Counted from the stretch's first letter, positions 49,221 to 57,923 are shown. The stretch is DNA of 64,000 nt from Vandammella animalimorsus (GCF_002285285.1 NZ_NSJF01000001.1:558001-622000), one strand, 5' to 3'. The notes: generated from the sequence alone by a model not told the origin. A program made the numbers and translations.

Positions 49221-50429
49221 ATGCTTCGCAAAATCCTGCTCGTGATCTTGGCCGCCGCCGCCGTGCTGGCCCTGCTGGCCGTGGCGCTGCGCGAACCCAC
49301 GCAACTGGTGGCCACGGCCAGCGCCAGCCAGGGGCCGCTGACCGTCAGCTTCACCGAAGAAGGGCGCACGCGCATCCGCCAGCGCTACGTGCTCAGCGCG
49401 CCGGTGGCCGGCCAGCTGCGCCGCATCGCCCTGCAGGTGGGCGATGCCGTGCAGGCCGGGCAAACCCTGGCGGAAATCGAGCCAGCCACCTCCGGCCTGC
49501 TGGACGCGCGCACGCGCGGCCAGCTGCAGGCCCAGCTGCGCGGCGCCCAAGCCACGCTGGCCGCAAGCCGCCAGCGCAGCGCCGCCGCCCAGGCCGAGCT
49601 GCAACTGGCGCGCAGCGAACTGGCGCGCCTGACGCCGCTGCAGGCCGCAGGAGCGGCCAGCGCCGGGCAGCTCGACCAGGCTCGCAGCCGTGCCGAAACG
49701 GCGCGTGCCCAGCTCGCCGCCGCCCGCGCCGAAGAGCGCGTGGCCCAGCAAGGCATCGAAGCGGCCCGCGCCCAGTTGCAACAAGGCAGCAGCCAAGCCC
49801 CCGAGGGCAGCGCCGCGCCAGTGCTGGCCGTGCGCGCGCCCATCGACGGGCAGGTGCTGCGCCGCATGCAGGAAAGCGCCACGCCCGTGGCCGCCGGCCA
49901 GCCCCTGCTGGAAATCGGCGACCTGAGCGATCTGGAACTGGAAGTTGAGGTGCTCTCGGCCGATGCCGTGCAACTGGCCCCCGGCATGGCCGCGCAAGTG
50001 CTGCGCTGGGGCGGCCCCGGCCAGCTGCAGGCGCGCGTGCGCCGCATCGAGCCGGCGGGCTTCACCAAAGTCTCCGCCCTGGGCGTGCAAGAGCAGCGCA
50101 CCCGCGTGCTGCTGGACATCACCAGCCCGCGCGCGCAATGGCAGGCGCTGGGCGACGCCTTCCACGTCGAGGTCGAATTCATCACCCAGCAGCGCGAGCA
50201 AGTGCTGCAAGTGCCCGCCAGCGCGCTGTTTCGCAGCGCCGAGGGCTGGGCCGTCTACCGCATCGAGCAAGGCCGCGCCCGCCACACCCCGGTGCAAATC
50301 GGCCTGCGCGCGGCCAGCGCCGTGCAAATCGAACAAGGCCTGCAAGCGGGTGACACCGTGGTGCTGCAGCCCGACAGCCAACTGCACGACGGCGCACGCG
50401 TGCGCAGCAGTGGGGATGGGGCTGTTTAG
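49221..50429 (+). CDS. Periplasmic adaptor (HlyD/RND-type) of the ABC exporter
   Basis: This is a 402-residue membrane-fusion protein. An N-terminal membrane anchor (ILLVILAAAAVLALLAV) precedes the lipoyl-like half motif GQLRRIALQVGDAVQAGQTL, a long Ala/Gln/Arg coiled-coil hairpin (about 85-195), the second half (VLAVRAPIDGQVLRRM) and a beta-barrel. It should link the inner-membrane pump to an outer-membrane channel; no TolC gene is in the window. It lies six bases after the permease gene. Confidence 0.9.
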   Translation: MLRKILLVILAAAAVLALLAVALREPTQLVATASASQGPLTVSFTEEGRTRIRQRYVLSAPVAGQLRRIALQVGDAVQAGQTLAEIEPATSGLLDARTRGQLQAQLRGAQATLAASRQRSAAAQAELQLARSELARLTPLQAAGAASAGQLDQARSRAETARAQLAAARAEERVAQQGIEAARAQLQQGSSQAPEGSAAPVLAVRAPIDGQVLRRMQESATPVAAGQPLLEIGDLSDLELEVEVLSADAVQLAPGMAAQVLRWGGPGQLQARVRRIEPAGFTKVSALGVQEQRTRVLLDITSPRAQWQALGDAFHVEVEFITQQREQVLQVPASALFRSAEGWAVYRIEQGRARHTPVQIGLRAASAVQIEQGLQAGDTVVLQPDSQLHDGARVRSSGDGAV

Positions 50430-50603
50430 CGGCTTCCTAGCCATCGGCTCTTGGCATTTTTAAGCCCTGCAGCGCACGCATTGGCTGCTGGATTCGTACA
50501 GGCTTTCCCCCAATGGCAAGCCCATTGCCATGCGAATCAAGTGCCGCATCCTATGCTTGTACGTCCATTGCTCGAGATTGAACTTTCCATCCATTTTGAC
50601 TTT

Positions 50604-51536
50604 ATGAAACGTCGCAAATCCAAGGTCAGCCTGCCTGAAATCGGTTTCGGGCTGATGGTTGTGGGCTGTGTTTTATTGCTCGCGCCTATGTTGCTGGGGG
50701 CGCATCCCGTGTTGGTAGGGCTGAATGCGTTGCTGCGCTTTCCCGGCGTGATGGCGCTGGGTCTGGGGCTGTTGTTGCTAGGGTTTCATCAATGGCGCAA
50801 GCAGCAGGACGCGGCTTTTCGGGCTGCTGCAGTGCCAGCGGCTGTCGAGCACAGTGCAACGGTTGTTGCCGAGCAGGCCAAGGGGGATGTCGGCTTGCAG
50901 GCTGCCAGGCAGGCAGATCAGCCCGAGTGCGAATCGGTGACGCCCAACATCCAGGCGCGCACTGCAATGCCCGCCCACGAGCGCCTGAGCGGATGGAGCC
51001 CCGAAGTTTTTGCTGCCATCGAATGGCGGCGCTTCGAGGCGGTGGTGCAAGCACTGTTCGCGCAGGCGGGGTTTGAGGCGCGCTCGCAATCGCACGGGGC
51101 CGATGGCGGGGTCGATATCTGGCTGCATTCGCGCCACGCAGGCGGCGCGCTGGTGAGTGTGGTGCAGTGCAAGCATTGGCAGGGCAGGCCCGTGCCGGTG
51201 TCGGCCATGCGGGAGTTTTTCGGCGTGATGGCTTCGCATGGTCTCAAGCGCGGCACCTATGCCACCAGCTCGCGCTTTACAGCCGATGCCTTGGCCTTTG
51301 CTCGCGCCCACGGCATCAACGCGCAGGATGGCGCGGGCTTGCTGAAATTGATTGCCTCGCGCACGCCCGAGCAGCAGGCTGCACTGCTGGCGGTGGCCTT
51401 TGAGGGGGAGTATTGGCGCCCCACTTGCGCCAGTTGTGGCGTGAAGATGGCTGAGCGCGCCCACGGCAAGACGGGGCAGCGCTTCTGGGGCTGTGTGAAT
51501 TACCCGCGCTGCAGGAACACGCTGGCCATGCGTTAG
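50604..51536 (+). CDS. Membrane-anchored Mrr-like endonuclease with zinc ribbon
   Basis: This is a 310-residue protein. Two hydrophobic helices (about 12-32 and 38-58: LMVVGCVLLLAPMLLG, GVMALGLGLLLLGF) anchor it. A linker and a PD-(D/E)xK domain (about 130-250) follow, with RFEAVVQALFAQAGF, the acidic motif GADGGVDIW and QCK in VVQCKHW. The C-terminus is a topoisomerase-type zinc ribbon, CASCG...GCVNYPRC. Residues needed for cleavage are present. Known relatives are annotated as restriction endonucleases; membrane location is unusual for restriction. The ATG at 50604 follows an AT-rich leader. Confidence 0.8.
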   Translation: MKRRKSKVSLPEIGFGLMVVGCVLLLAPMLLGAHPVLVGLNALLRFPGVMALGLGLLLLGFHQWRKQQDAAFRAAAVPAAVEHSATVVAEQAKGDVGLQAARQADQPECESVTPNIQARTAMPAHERLSGWSPEVFAAIEWRRFEAVVQALFAQAGFEARSQSHGADGGVDIWLHSRHAGGALVSVVQCKHWQGRPVPVSAMREFFGVMASHGLKRGTYATSSRFTADALAFARAHGINAQDGAGLLKLIASRTPEQQAALLAVAFEGEYWRPTCASCGVKMAERAHGKTGQRFWGCVNYPRCRNTLAMR

Positions 51537-51696
51537 GGGTTGTTGAGATTGAGTGTTGCGGCGGTGTTTTCGGTCAAAACCCTCAACTGCTGCGTTGAAA
51601 ACGCTTGCAAGGTGTCCAACCTTGCGCGCGCTTTCGCCTTGCATTTGCGGCTTTTGCCTCGGAAAACCGCTTCGCAAACCCAATCTCAACCACCCC
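51536..51696. repeat. Long imperfect inverted repeat between convergent genes
   Basis: Arms 51536-51551 and 51681-51696 match inverted in 15 of 16 bases (GGGGTTGTTGAGATTG). Pairing continues inward with bulges (GTGTTGCGGCGGTGTTTTC against the complement of GAAAACCGCTTCGCAAAC). An inner 7-bp hairpin GCAAGGT/ACCTTGC lies near 51606. It exactly fills the gap between the nuclease and amn genes and could stop transcription from both sides. Confidence 0.65.
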
Positions 51697-51715
51697 AAGG
51701 GGCTTCTGCTCTTGC

Positions 51716-53305
51716 TCAGCGAAACGCCACGTCGGCGTGGCTGCGCAGTTTGCGGCTGTGCAGGCGGGCGTGTTCCTGCGCTTGCAGGATTTGGATGGCC
51801 TGGATGCCGATTTGCAGGTGTTGCAGCACGCGGCCGCGGTAGAACTGGTTGGCCATGCCGGGCAGTTTGAGCTCGCCGTGCAGGGGCTTGTCGCTCACGC
51901 ACAGCAGGGTGCCGTAGGGCACGCGGAAGCGGTAGCCGTTGGCGGCGATGGTGGCGCTTTCCATGTCCAGGGCGATGGCGCGGCCTTGCTTGAAGCGCGT
52001 CAGCGGGGTTTGGTAGTCCAGCAGCTCCCAGTTGCGGTTGTCGGTGCTGGCCACGGTGCCGGTGCGCATGATGCGCTTGACCTGCAGGCCGCTGACGCCG
52101 CAGACCTGGCCCACGGCTTGCTCCAGCGCTTGCTGCACTTCGGCCAGCGCGGGGATGGGCACCCAGGTGGGCAGGTCTTCATCGAGCACGTGGTCGTCGC
52201 GGATGTAGCCGTGCGCCAGCACGTAGTCGCCCAGTTGCTGGCTGCTTTGCAGCCCGGCGCAGTGCCCGAGCATGATCCACACGTGCGGGCGCAGCACGGC
52301 GATGTGGTCGGTCATGGTTTTGGCGTTGGCCGGGCCGATGCCGATGTTGACCAGGGTGATGCCCTGGCCGCCGGGCTGCACGAGGTGGTAGGCGGCCATT
52401 TGCGGCAGGCGGCCAGTGCTGTGGCCGCTGGCGGCGTGGTTGGCGCTGCCGCTGGCCTGGGCGTTCTGGGCTGCCAGTGCGGCCAGCCAGGGTTCGACCT
52501 GGGCGCTGGCCGGGCCCAGGCCGCTGCGCCAGCTGATGCGGTTGCCCGGTTCGATCAGCGCGGTGTAGGCGCTGTCCTCGCGGGCCAGCTCGGCCTGCGC
52601 GGTGCGCAGGAATTCTTCGATGTAGAACTGGTAGTTGGTGAACAGCACGTAGTGCTGAAAGCACTCGGGCGCGGTGCCGCTGTAGTGGCGCAGGCGCTGC
52701 AGCGAGAGGTCCACGCGCTGGGCGGTGAACAGCGACAGGGGTTGAGGCTCGCCAGGGGCGAAGCGGGCCGTGCCGTTGGCCACGTCATCGTCCACGCGCA
52801 GCAGGTCTGGGGCGTCGAAGTACAGGTGCAGCAGCTGCTTGCGCTGCGGGCTCAGCGGCGCATCGGCCAGGGCCTGCTCGACGTCGGCAAAGTGCAGCGC
52901 CATGGGCTCGCCGCTCAGGCCCACTTGCAGCGGCACGCGGTGGTGCTGCAGCAGCAGCGCAAACTGCTCGCGGTAGTAGTCGGCGAACAGGTCAGGGCGC
53001 GTCAGGGTCGATTGGTAACAACCCGGCCCGGCTACGAAACCATAGGCCGATTGGGTGTTGAAGGAGGCCAGGGCGCTGTCCACGGTGTGGGCTGGCGTGA
53101 TCCGCACCTGTGGATAGCAGGCCCGCACGGGGCCCGTGTCCTCACCGGCCAGAAAGCGCTGCAGACCGTGGCGCAGCAGGCTGGTTTGCTGCTGGTACAG
53201 CGCGGCCACGGCGGCCAGCGCGCTGTCGGCGTCGGTGTGCAGGCTCCAGGAGGAGGGGCAGGGCGTATCGGGCTCGGGGCTGTCGTGCAGGCGGGGCTCG
53301 GGCAT
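51716..53305 (-). CDS. amn: AMP nucleosidase
   Basis: This enzyme splits AMP into adenine and ribose 5-phosphate. The 529-residue protein has the N-terminal regulatory domain (DADSALAAVAALYQQQTSLL, YGFVAGPGCYQSTLTRPDLF) and the C-terminal phosphorylase-like catalytic domain (VNIGIGPANAKTMTDHIAVL, WIMLGHCAGLQ, ALDMESATIAANGYRFRVPY, CVSDKPLHGE). It is longer than E. coli Amn (484), mainly by an N-terminal extension and an Ala/Ser insert around AQNAQASGSANHAASG. Confidence 0.95.
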   Translation of the reverse strand: MPEPRLHDSPEPDTPCPSSWSLHTDADSALAAVAALYQQQTSLLRHGLQRFLAGEDTGPVRACYPQVRITPAHTVDSALASFNTQSAYGFVAGPGCYQSTLTRPDLFADYYREQFALLLQHHRVPLQVGLSGEPMALHFADVEQALADAPLSPQRKQLLHLYFDAPDLLRVDDDVANGTARFAPGEPQPLSLFTAQRVDLSLQRLRHYSGTAPECFQHYVLFTNYQFYIEEFLRTAQAELAREDSAYTALIEPGNRISWRSGLGPASAQVEPWLAALAAQNAQASGSANHAASGHSTGRLPQMAAYHLVQPGGQGITLVNIGIGPANAKTMTDHIAVLRPHVWIMLGHCAGLQSSQQLGDYVLAHGYIRDDHVLDEDLPTWVPIPALAEVQQALEQAVGQVCGVSGLQVKRIMRTGTVASTDNRNWELLDYQTPLTRFKQGRAIALDMESATIAANGYRFRVPYGTLLCVSDKPLHGELKLPGMANQFYRGRVLQHLQIGIQAIQILQAQEHARLHSRKLRSHADVAFR

Positions 53306-53380
53306 GTCGGGGCGCTTGGGTTTTCAGAGGAGGGGCCAAGCCTCGCAGTATGCCCGGCGATTGTGACAATGGTCTGCATG

Positions 53381-53450
53381 GGCACGATGAGGCACGATGA
53401 GGCACGATGAGGCACCATGAGGCACCGCAAGGCACAACGAGGCACAACGA
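53381..53450 (+). repeat. Ten-base tandem repeat, seven units
   Basis: The 343-base gap 53306-53648 between amn and lolA (divergent) has no gene. It contains seven consecutive 10-base units: GGCACGATGA three times, then GGCACCATGA, GGCACCGCAA and GGCACAACGA twice. Ten bases is one helical turn, so copy changes would shift spacing between upstream elements without rotating them. Function unknown. Confidence 0.85.
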
Positions 53451-53648
53451 GCCTCAATAGGCCACGGCCTGGCATCTGCAAAAAAGTGCAATTTCCCCTT
53501 GGGCTGTTGAACTGTGCAGGCTTGCCTGCCTCCAAGGGAAGTTTTTTGCCGTGGCTGGCTTGGGCACAATGCGGGCCAGCTTCTTCCCAAGAATCTGTTC
53601 ACAAGGCCTGGCGCTGCGCCGGGCCTGTTTTTGATGAAAGCCTTTCCC

Positions 53649-54293
53649 ATGAAGAAAACCGCAGTTTCCCTGGCGCTGGCCTTGCTGGCCCCCTGGGCCT
53701 GGGCCGATGGCCTGCAGGCGTTGGAGCGTTTCGTGCAGCAGGTGCAGTCGGGCCAGGCCAGCTTCACGCAGACGGTGACGGCGCCGCCGCGCGATGGCGA
53801 GGCTGGCCGCGTGACGCGCTCAAGCGGCACGTTTGCCTTTGCGCGCCCGGCCGGGCAGTTCCGCTTTGATTACCTCAAGCCATTTGCGCAGCAAATCGTC
53901 GGCGATGGCAAGACGCTGTGGATTTACGACCCCGATCTGGAGCAGGTCACGGCGCGCGATCAGCAGCGGGCGCTGAGCAGTACGCCGGCGGCCATCGTCT
54001 CCTCGGCCAGCACGCGCGCGGCGCTGGAGCGCGACTTCAAGCTGGAGAGCGCCCCGGACGCCGACGGCCTGCAATGGGTGCTGGCCACGCCCAAAGCCAG
54101 CGATGGCACGCTGCGCAGCGTGCGCATTGGCTTTGCCGGCGATGCCCTGGCGGCGCTGGAGATCGAGGACAACTTCGGCCAGCGCTCGGCGCTGCGCTTT
54201 GAGGGCTTTGAGAAGAACATCGCCCTGCCGGCCAAGCGCTTTGAGTTCACGCCGCCGCCAGGCGTGGACGTGGTGCGCGATCCGGCGCAGTGA
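53649..54293 (+). CDS. lolA: Outer-membrane lipoprotein carrier protein LolA
   Basis: This periplasmic chaperone carries lipoproteins from LolCDE to LolB. The 214-residue precursor has a signal peptide ending AWA (residue 19). The mature part starts DGLQALERFVQQVQSGQASFTQ and contains GTFAFARPAGQFRFDYLKPF, IYDPDLEQVT and the C-terminal FEFTPPPGVDVV. The ATG at 53649 is chosen for the signal peptide; an ATG at 53634 would add five residues. The end converges on the GTPase operon. Confidence 0.95.
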   Translation: MKKTAVSLALALLAPWAWADGLQALERFVQQVQSGQASFTQTVTAPPRDGEAGRVTRSSGTFAFARPAGQFRFDYLKPFAQQIVGDGKTLWIYDPDLEQVTARDQQRALSSTPAAIVSSASTRAALERDFKLESAPDADGLQWVLATPKASDGTLRSVRIGFAGDALAALEIEDNFGQRSALRFEGFEKNIALPAKRFEFTPPPGVDVVRDPAQ

Positions 54294-54356
54294 AGCTGCG
54301 GCGCGGGCAGCCGCAGCCGCGCCTTTGCCTTGATTGGAGATAGAAAGAAGGCGTGC

Positions 54357-54992
54357 TTACCGGGATTGCCAGCGTTGCCGCGCCAAGCTGCTGCGGGCAA
54401 ATTTGCTGCCTGCGGCGTGGATGCCCCAGATCAGCTCCACCAGGGCGCGATTGTTGAGCAGCGGCTCGCCGCCGAGGATGAGCCAGTAGCCCACGCCGTC
54501 CACCCAGAACAGGGCCAGTGAGGTTTCGGGCATCAGCATGTCGATGCCTTGGTAGAAGGAGATGGCGCGGCCGCTGTTGCTCCAGCCGCGTTGCTGCTGG
54601 CGCTGCATGAAGTCGCTGAAATCGGCTGCGACGGCGCACAGGGTTTCGGCCTGCCGCTCGTCGTAGCCCACGCGCGCCAGGCAAAAGCCCTGGTCCGAGG
54701 CCAGCGCGGCGGTGCGCGTGCTGGACAGGCCGGCGATGGCGTGCGGCAGGTAGTGGTCGAGGTTGAGCGTGGGCGCGGGCAGGCTGCGCGGCAGCTCGTC
54801 CACCCAGCCTTCGTACAGCGCGCGCGCCAATACGGCGCGGTGTGCGGGCGATTGCGCCAGCCAGGCGCTGCGGCGCGGCGTTTGCTCGCCGTGCATCAGG
54901 CTTTGCAGGGCGGCGCAGGCTTCGTCAGGCTGGCGCAGCGCATGGCTGTGCAAGGCGCCTGCGGGGGTGAGCATGAGAAAGGCGTCATCCAT
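54357..54992 (-). CDS. Unknown protein with a roadblock-like C-terminal half (last gene of the GTPase operon)
   Basis: This is a 211-residue protein without signal or membrane segments. The N-terminal 85 residues include QSLMHGEQTPRRSAWLAQ and are unrecognised. From about 90 to 200 the order of strands and helices (TAALASDQGFCLARVGYD, ETLCAVAADFSDFMQ, SLALFWVDGVGYWLILGG, ALVELIWGI) follows that of roadblock/LC7 proteins. I infer a divergent second roadblock partner for the GTPase encoded five bases upstream. This is fold reasoning by eye, not a profile match. Confidence 0.6.
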   Translation of the reverse strand: MDDAFLMLTPAGALHSHALRQPDEACAALQSLMHGEQTPRRSAWLAQSPAHRAVLARALYEGWVDELPRSLPAPTLNLDHYLPHAIAGLSSTRTAALASDQGFCLARVGYDERQAETLCAVAADFSDFMQRQQQRGWSNSGRAISFYQGIDMLMPETSLALFWVDGVGYWLILGGEPLLNNRALVELIWGIHAAGSKFARSSLARQRWQSR

Positions 54993-54997
54993 GGTGG

Positions 54998-55546
54998 TCA
55001 GCCCTGGTGCGAGCCGTTGAAGGGGTCAATGCCGTAGATCAGGGCTTTGACCAGGATGGCCATGTGCGCGCGGTTGCGCGCGTCGGTGTCCATGGCTGTG
55101 GGCGGCAGCCCCAGCTCCAGCAGCGTGCGCGAGAGGGTGTGGCGCACCTGCGGGCTGCGGCTTTCGCTGTGGGTGATGCCCACCACCAGCGAGGTTTTGT
55201 CGATGAAGGGACGGAAGGCCTGGGTGTAGGTGCGCAGGTCGGCCACTGGGTCGGGGGCGCTGGCCTTGATCATCAGCACCAGGCCCAGCGCGTTTTCGGT
55301 GAGGATGTCCCACATGAAGTCAAAGCGCTTTTGTCCGGGCGTGCCGTACAGGCGTACCTGATCGCCGCTGGCGAGCTTCATCAGGCCGTAGTCCATGGCC
55401 ACGGTGGTGGTTTGCTTGAGCAGGCGCACCTCGTCGGAGGCATTGGCTTCGGTGCGCACGACCTCGATGTCCGACAGGGACTGGATGGCCGTGGTCTTGC
55501 CCGCGCCCACGGGGCCGGCGAAAACGAGCTTGTAGGTATTGGCCAT
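54998..55546 (-). CDS. Small Ras-like GTPase (CvnD/MglA type)
   Basis: This 182-residue GTPase resembles CvnD of the Streptomyces conservons and more distantly MglA. The P-loop is GPVGAGKT (11-18). Switch-I-like TTTVAMDYG (47-55) follows, and the switch-II motif is YGTPGQKRF (67-75), where the usual Asp of DxxG is replaced, as in MglA-like proteins. The base-recognition motif is degenerate (GITHSES). Such proteins act as nucleotide-state switches controlled by roadblock partners. It lies 10 bases after the large receiver-like gene and five before the last gene. Confidence 0.88.
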   Translation of the reverse strand: MANTYKLVFAGPVGAGKTTAIQSLSDIEVVRTEANASDEVRLLKQTTTVAMDYGLMKLASGDQVRLYGTPGQKRFDFMWDILTENALGLVLMIKASAPDPVADLRTYTQAFRPFIDKTSLVVGITHSESRSPQVRHTLSRTLLELGLPPTAMDTDARNRAHMAILVKALIYGIDPFNGSHQG

Positions 55547-55556
55547 GGCAGCAGGG

Positions 55557-57251
55557 TCAGAAGAGCTTGTCCAGCAAGGACTTGAAGAAGCCGCGCCGCG
55601 CCTTGGCGGCGCCGCTGGCGGGGGCTGGCGCAGCTGCCGGGGGCGCTGCTGCAGGTGTGGGCTTTGCCGTGGCGGCCTGATCGGGGCTTGGGGTGTCTTT
55701 GTGCTGGTGGGCGGGCGTGTCCAGCACCACTGCCAGGCCGCAGGCCACGCTCAACGTGATAAAGCGCAGCACGGCCTGTTCATGGCGGGGGAAAGCGCGC
55801 AACAGGTCATTCACGGATTGGGGGATGCGGGCACAGATGGCTGCCAGCTGCACGTCCAGTGGATCGCTGCGCGTGAGGTGCGGGAAGTTGGGAAAGCTGC
55901 GCAGTTGCAGCGTGAAGTCGTCCTGCGCCTGCAGCGTCAGGCCGTCCAGCGATTCGCTGAGCAAATCCCAGGCCAGCACATCCAGCGGCCTTTGCATGCG
56001 CTCGAAAGACTGCCCAAAGAACTGCTGGACTGCACTGGGCAACTCGTCGGCGGGCAGGGATTGGCGCTGCACGCGTTGCAGCAGGCCGGGGGTATGCACC
56101 ATTTTTTGCAAGGTGGCCGCCGGAGCTGTCGTGGCCATCCAGCCCTGGCGCACATGCACCAGGCAAACGACTGGGCCAATGCGCCAGAGTTGCAGGCCTT
56201 CGCCCAGTGTGTCCTGCAGCGTTTGGCCGATAAAGTCTGCCAGCGCAACCCCCTTCAGGGCTGGCAGGGTGCGCAGCAGCTGGGCCCAGGCACCTGTGCG
56301 CAGGCCCATGGCTTGGGCGGACAAAGGCACGGCTGGCGGGGCTACGGACAGGCTTTTGGCTGCCCCTGTCTGGTCTGGCGGGGCTGCTGCGATGCTGCGG
56401 GCAGGCGCCTGGGCGCTGCGGGCCGGGTGACTGGCCGGGCGATTGGCCGGGCGATTGGCCACTGGCTGCGGGGGCGTGGGGGCGACGGGCTCGCGCGGCG
56501 GGTTCGGTGTTGGCCGAGTGCTTGGCGCCGGGGGCGAAGCGGGTGGCTGCTGGGCGGCAGCGGGCTGGCGCGCGCTGCGCTCGGCGTGCAGGCGCTCGGC
56601 CAACTGCAAGGCGCGGCGCCAGGCGGGCATGGGAGCGGGCGCAGTGGCAGGAGCAGGCGCGGGGGAGGGCGCAGAGCGGGAAGGTGCAGAGCGCGACGGC
56701 ATGGCCTCCGCGCGCGGCCTGTCAGCCGCTGCGTCGTCAGTGACGCGGGGTTGGGTTGCTCCTGCGGACGAGGCAGATGGCGCTGATGCGGCGGCATGCA
56801 CAGGCTGGCGGGCGCTGGGCTGGGCTGCGGCAGGCGTGCGCTGCGCATCGGCGGCGTTGGCGTTTTTGATTTTCTGCAGGGCATCGCGCAGGGCGATGCT
56901 GCTGTAGGGCATGCTCAGGCAGGTGATGTGCTGGCCGGGCTGCAGCGGCAGCAGGGCGTCGAACCAGCCGCTGCCGCTGCCGCGCATCAACAGCACGGCA
57001 GAGCGGCCAGCCAAAAACTGCAGCAGCAGAACTTCGTTGTCGGGCGAATGCTTGCGCAGCCCCAGGCTGAACAGGTCGATGACGCAGTAGCGACAGGCTT
57101 TGGCCTGCGCAGTCTGCTCAGGGATGCTCAGCGAGAGGTCGCGGCGCAGGGTAATGCAGCGCTGGTCGCGCCAAGTCATGTTGATCATGATCTCGATGGC
57201 GGCGGCCTCGTGGTCGGTCAGCCCGGCCAGCAATACCCAGTTGTCGTTCAT
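55557..57251 (-). CDS. Large unknown protein: receiver-like N-terminus, Pro/Ala linker, conserved C-terminal domain
   Basis: This is a 564-residue protein. Residues 1-130 have an alternating alpha/beta pattern like a response-regulator receiver (VLLAGLTDHEA, CRYCVIDLFSLGL, SAVLLMRGSG, ITCLSMPYSSIALRDAL), but the usual acidic triad and lysine are not evident, so it may be a pseudo-receiver. Residues 131-310 are a Pro/Ala/Ser linker. Residues 311-515 form a folded-looking domain I do not recognise (LWRIGPVVCLVHVRQGWMA, FFGQSFERMQRPLDVLAWDL). The tail KARRGFFKSLLDKLF is a basic amphipathic helix that could touch the membrane. The ATG overlaps the previous stop by four bases. Probably the scaffold or output protein of the operon. 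Confidence 0.6.
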   Translation of the reverse strand: MNDNWVLLAGLTDHEAAAIEIMINMTWRDQRCITLRRDLSLSIPEQTAQAKACRYCVIDLFSLGLRKHSPDNEVLLLQFLAGRSAVLLMRGSGSGWFDALLPLQPGQHITCLSMPYSSIALRDALQKIKNANAADAQRTPAAAQPSARQPVHAAASAPSASSAGATQPRVTDDAAADRPRAEAMPSRSAPSRSAPSPAPAPATAPAPMPAWRRALQLAERLHAERSARQPAAAQQPPASPPAPSTRPTPNPPREPVAPTPPQPVANRPANRPASHPARSAQAPARSIAAAPPDQTGAAKSLSVAPPAVPLSAQAMGLRTGAWAQLLRTLPALKGVALADFIGQTLQDTLGEGLQLWRIGPVVCLVHVRQGWMATTAPAATLQKMVHTPGLLQRVQRQSLPADELPSAVQQFFGQSFERMQRPLDVLAWDLLSESLDGLTLQAQDDFTLQLRSFPNFPHLTRSDPLDVQLAAICARIPQSVNDLLRAFPRHEQAVLRFITLSVACGLAVVLDTPAHQHKDTPSPDQAATAKPTPAAAPPAAAPAPASGAAKARRGFFKSLLDKLF

Positions 57252-57907
57252 GCATCCATCCTTTGCTGCAGCGCCTGCATGGTGTGCTCCCATTGCGGGG
57301 ACAGCGCAATGCTCTGGCGTTGCAATGCACGGCGCGCGAGCATGAAGGCCAGGGTGTCGTGCGAGCCTAGGCAGTGCGCCAGAAAGTCTTGCTCGGCTTC
57401 TGCATCGCCTGCCTGCAATGGGGCCAGCGCGTGCGCGGCAATGGTGCGCGAGTCGTCCACCCCGCACAGCCAAGCCCGCTGCGGCACATCCAGTGAGGGG
57501 CTGGCCAGTATGCACCAGCGGGTGGCCAGCGGCGTGACGCGCGGCAGCGGCTGGCCGCTTTGCGCCTGGGCGTGCAGCGCTTGCCAGGCGGGGGCGGGCA
57601 GGCGCTCGCGCACGGCCGGCTGGGCCAGCTCCTCGCACAGTGCCTGGGGCGGGGCTTTGCAACGGCACAGCATGTCCACCAAGGCCGCTTGCAGCGGCTC
57701 TGTACCCGGCAAGGCCAGGGCCATTTGGATGCGCTGGGCATGCAAGGCCAAGTCTGTTGGCGCTTGCAGCACCAGACGGCTGGCCTGACGCAAGCGGGCG
57801 CGGGCGGCATGATGGGCCTGCGGCGCGGCCAGGCCGGCGGGCGCCGTGGCGCCCTGGGCTTGGGCCGGGGCGGGCCGAGGCGGGCGGGCCGGTTGATGCG
57901 CGCTCAT
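57248..57907 (-). CDS. Unknown protein of the GTPase operon
   Basis: This is a 219-residue, probably cytoplasmic protein. The first 35 residues are Pro/Ala/His-rich and disordered-looking. The rest is helical (ARLRQASRLVLQAPTDLALH, LQAALVDMLCRCKAPPQAL) and includes RWCILASPSLDVPQRAWLCG. I recognise no domain. Its stop overlaps the next start in an ATGA, and it begins 16 bases after the PhnD-like gene, so it is surely part of the same transcript. Confidence 0.6.
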   Translation of the reverse strand: MSAHQPARPPRPAPAQAQGATAPAGLAAPQAHHAARARLRQASRLVLQAPTDLALHAQRIQMALALPGTEPLQAALVDMLCRCKAPPQALCEELAQPAVRERLPAPAWQALHAQAQSGQPLPRVTPLATRWCILASPSLDVPQRAWLCGVDDSRTIAAHALAPLQAGDAEAEQDFLAHCLGSHDTLAFMLARRALQRQSIALSPQWEHTMQALQQRMDA

Positions 57908-57923
57908 GGGTGTTGCCGCTGCT

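Noticed and set aside
53381-53450. CRISPR-like array
   Set aside because: Units are only ten bases and directly adjoining, with no spacers and no cas genes.
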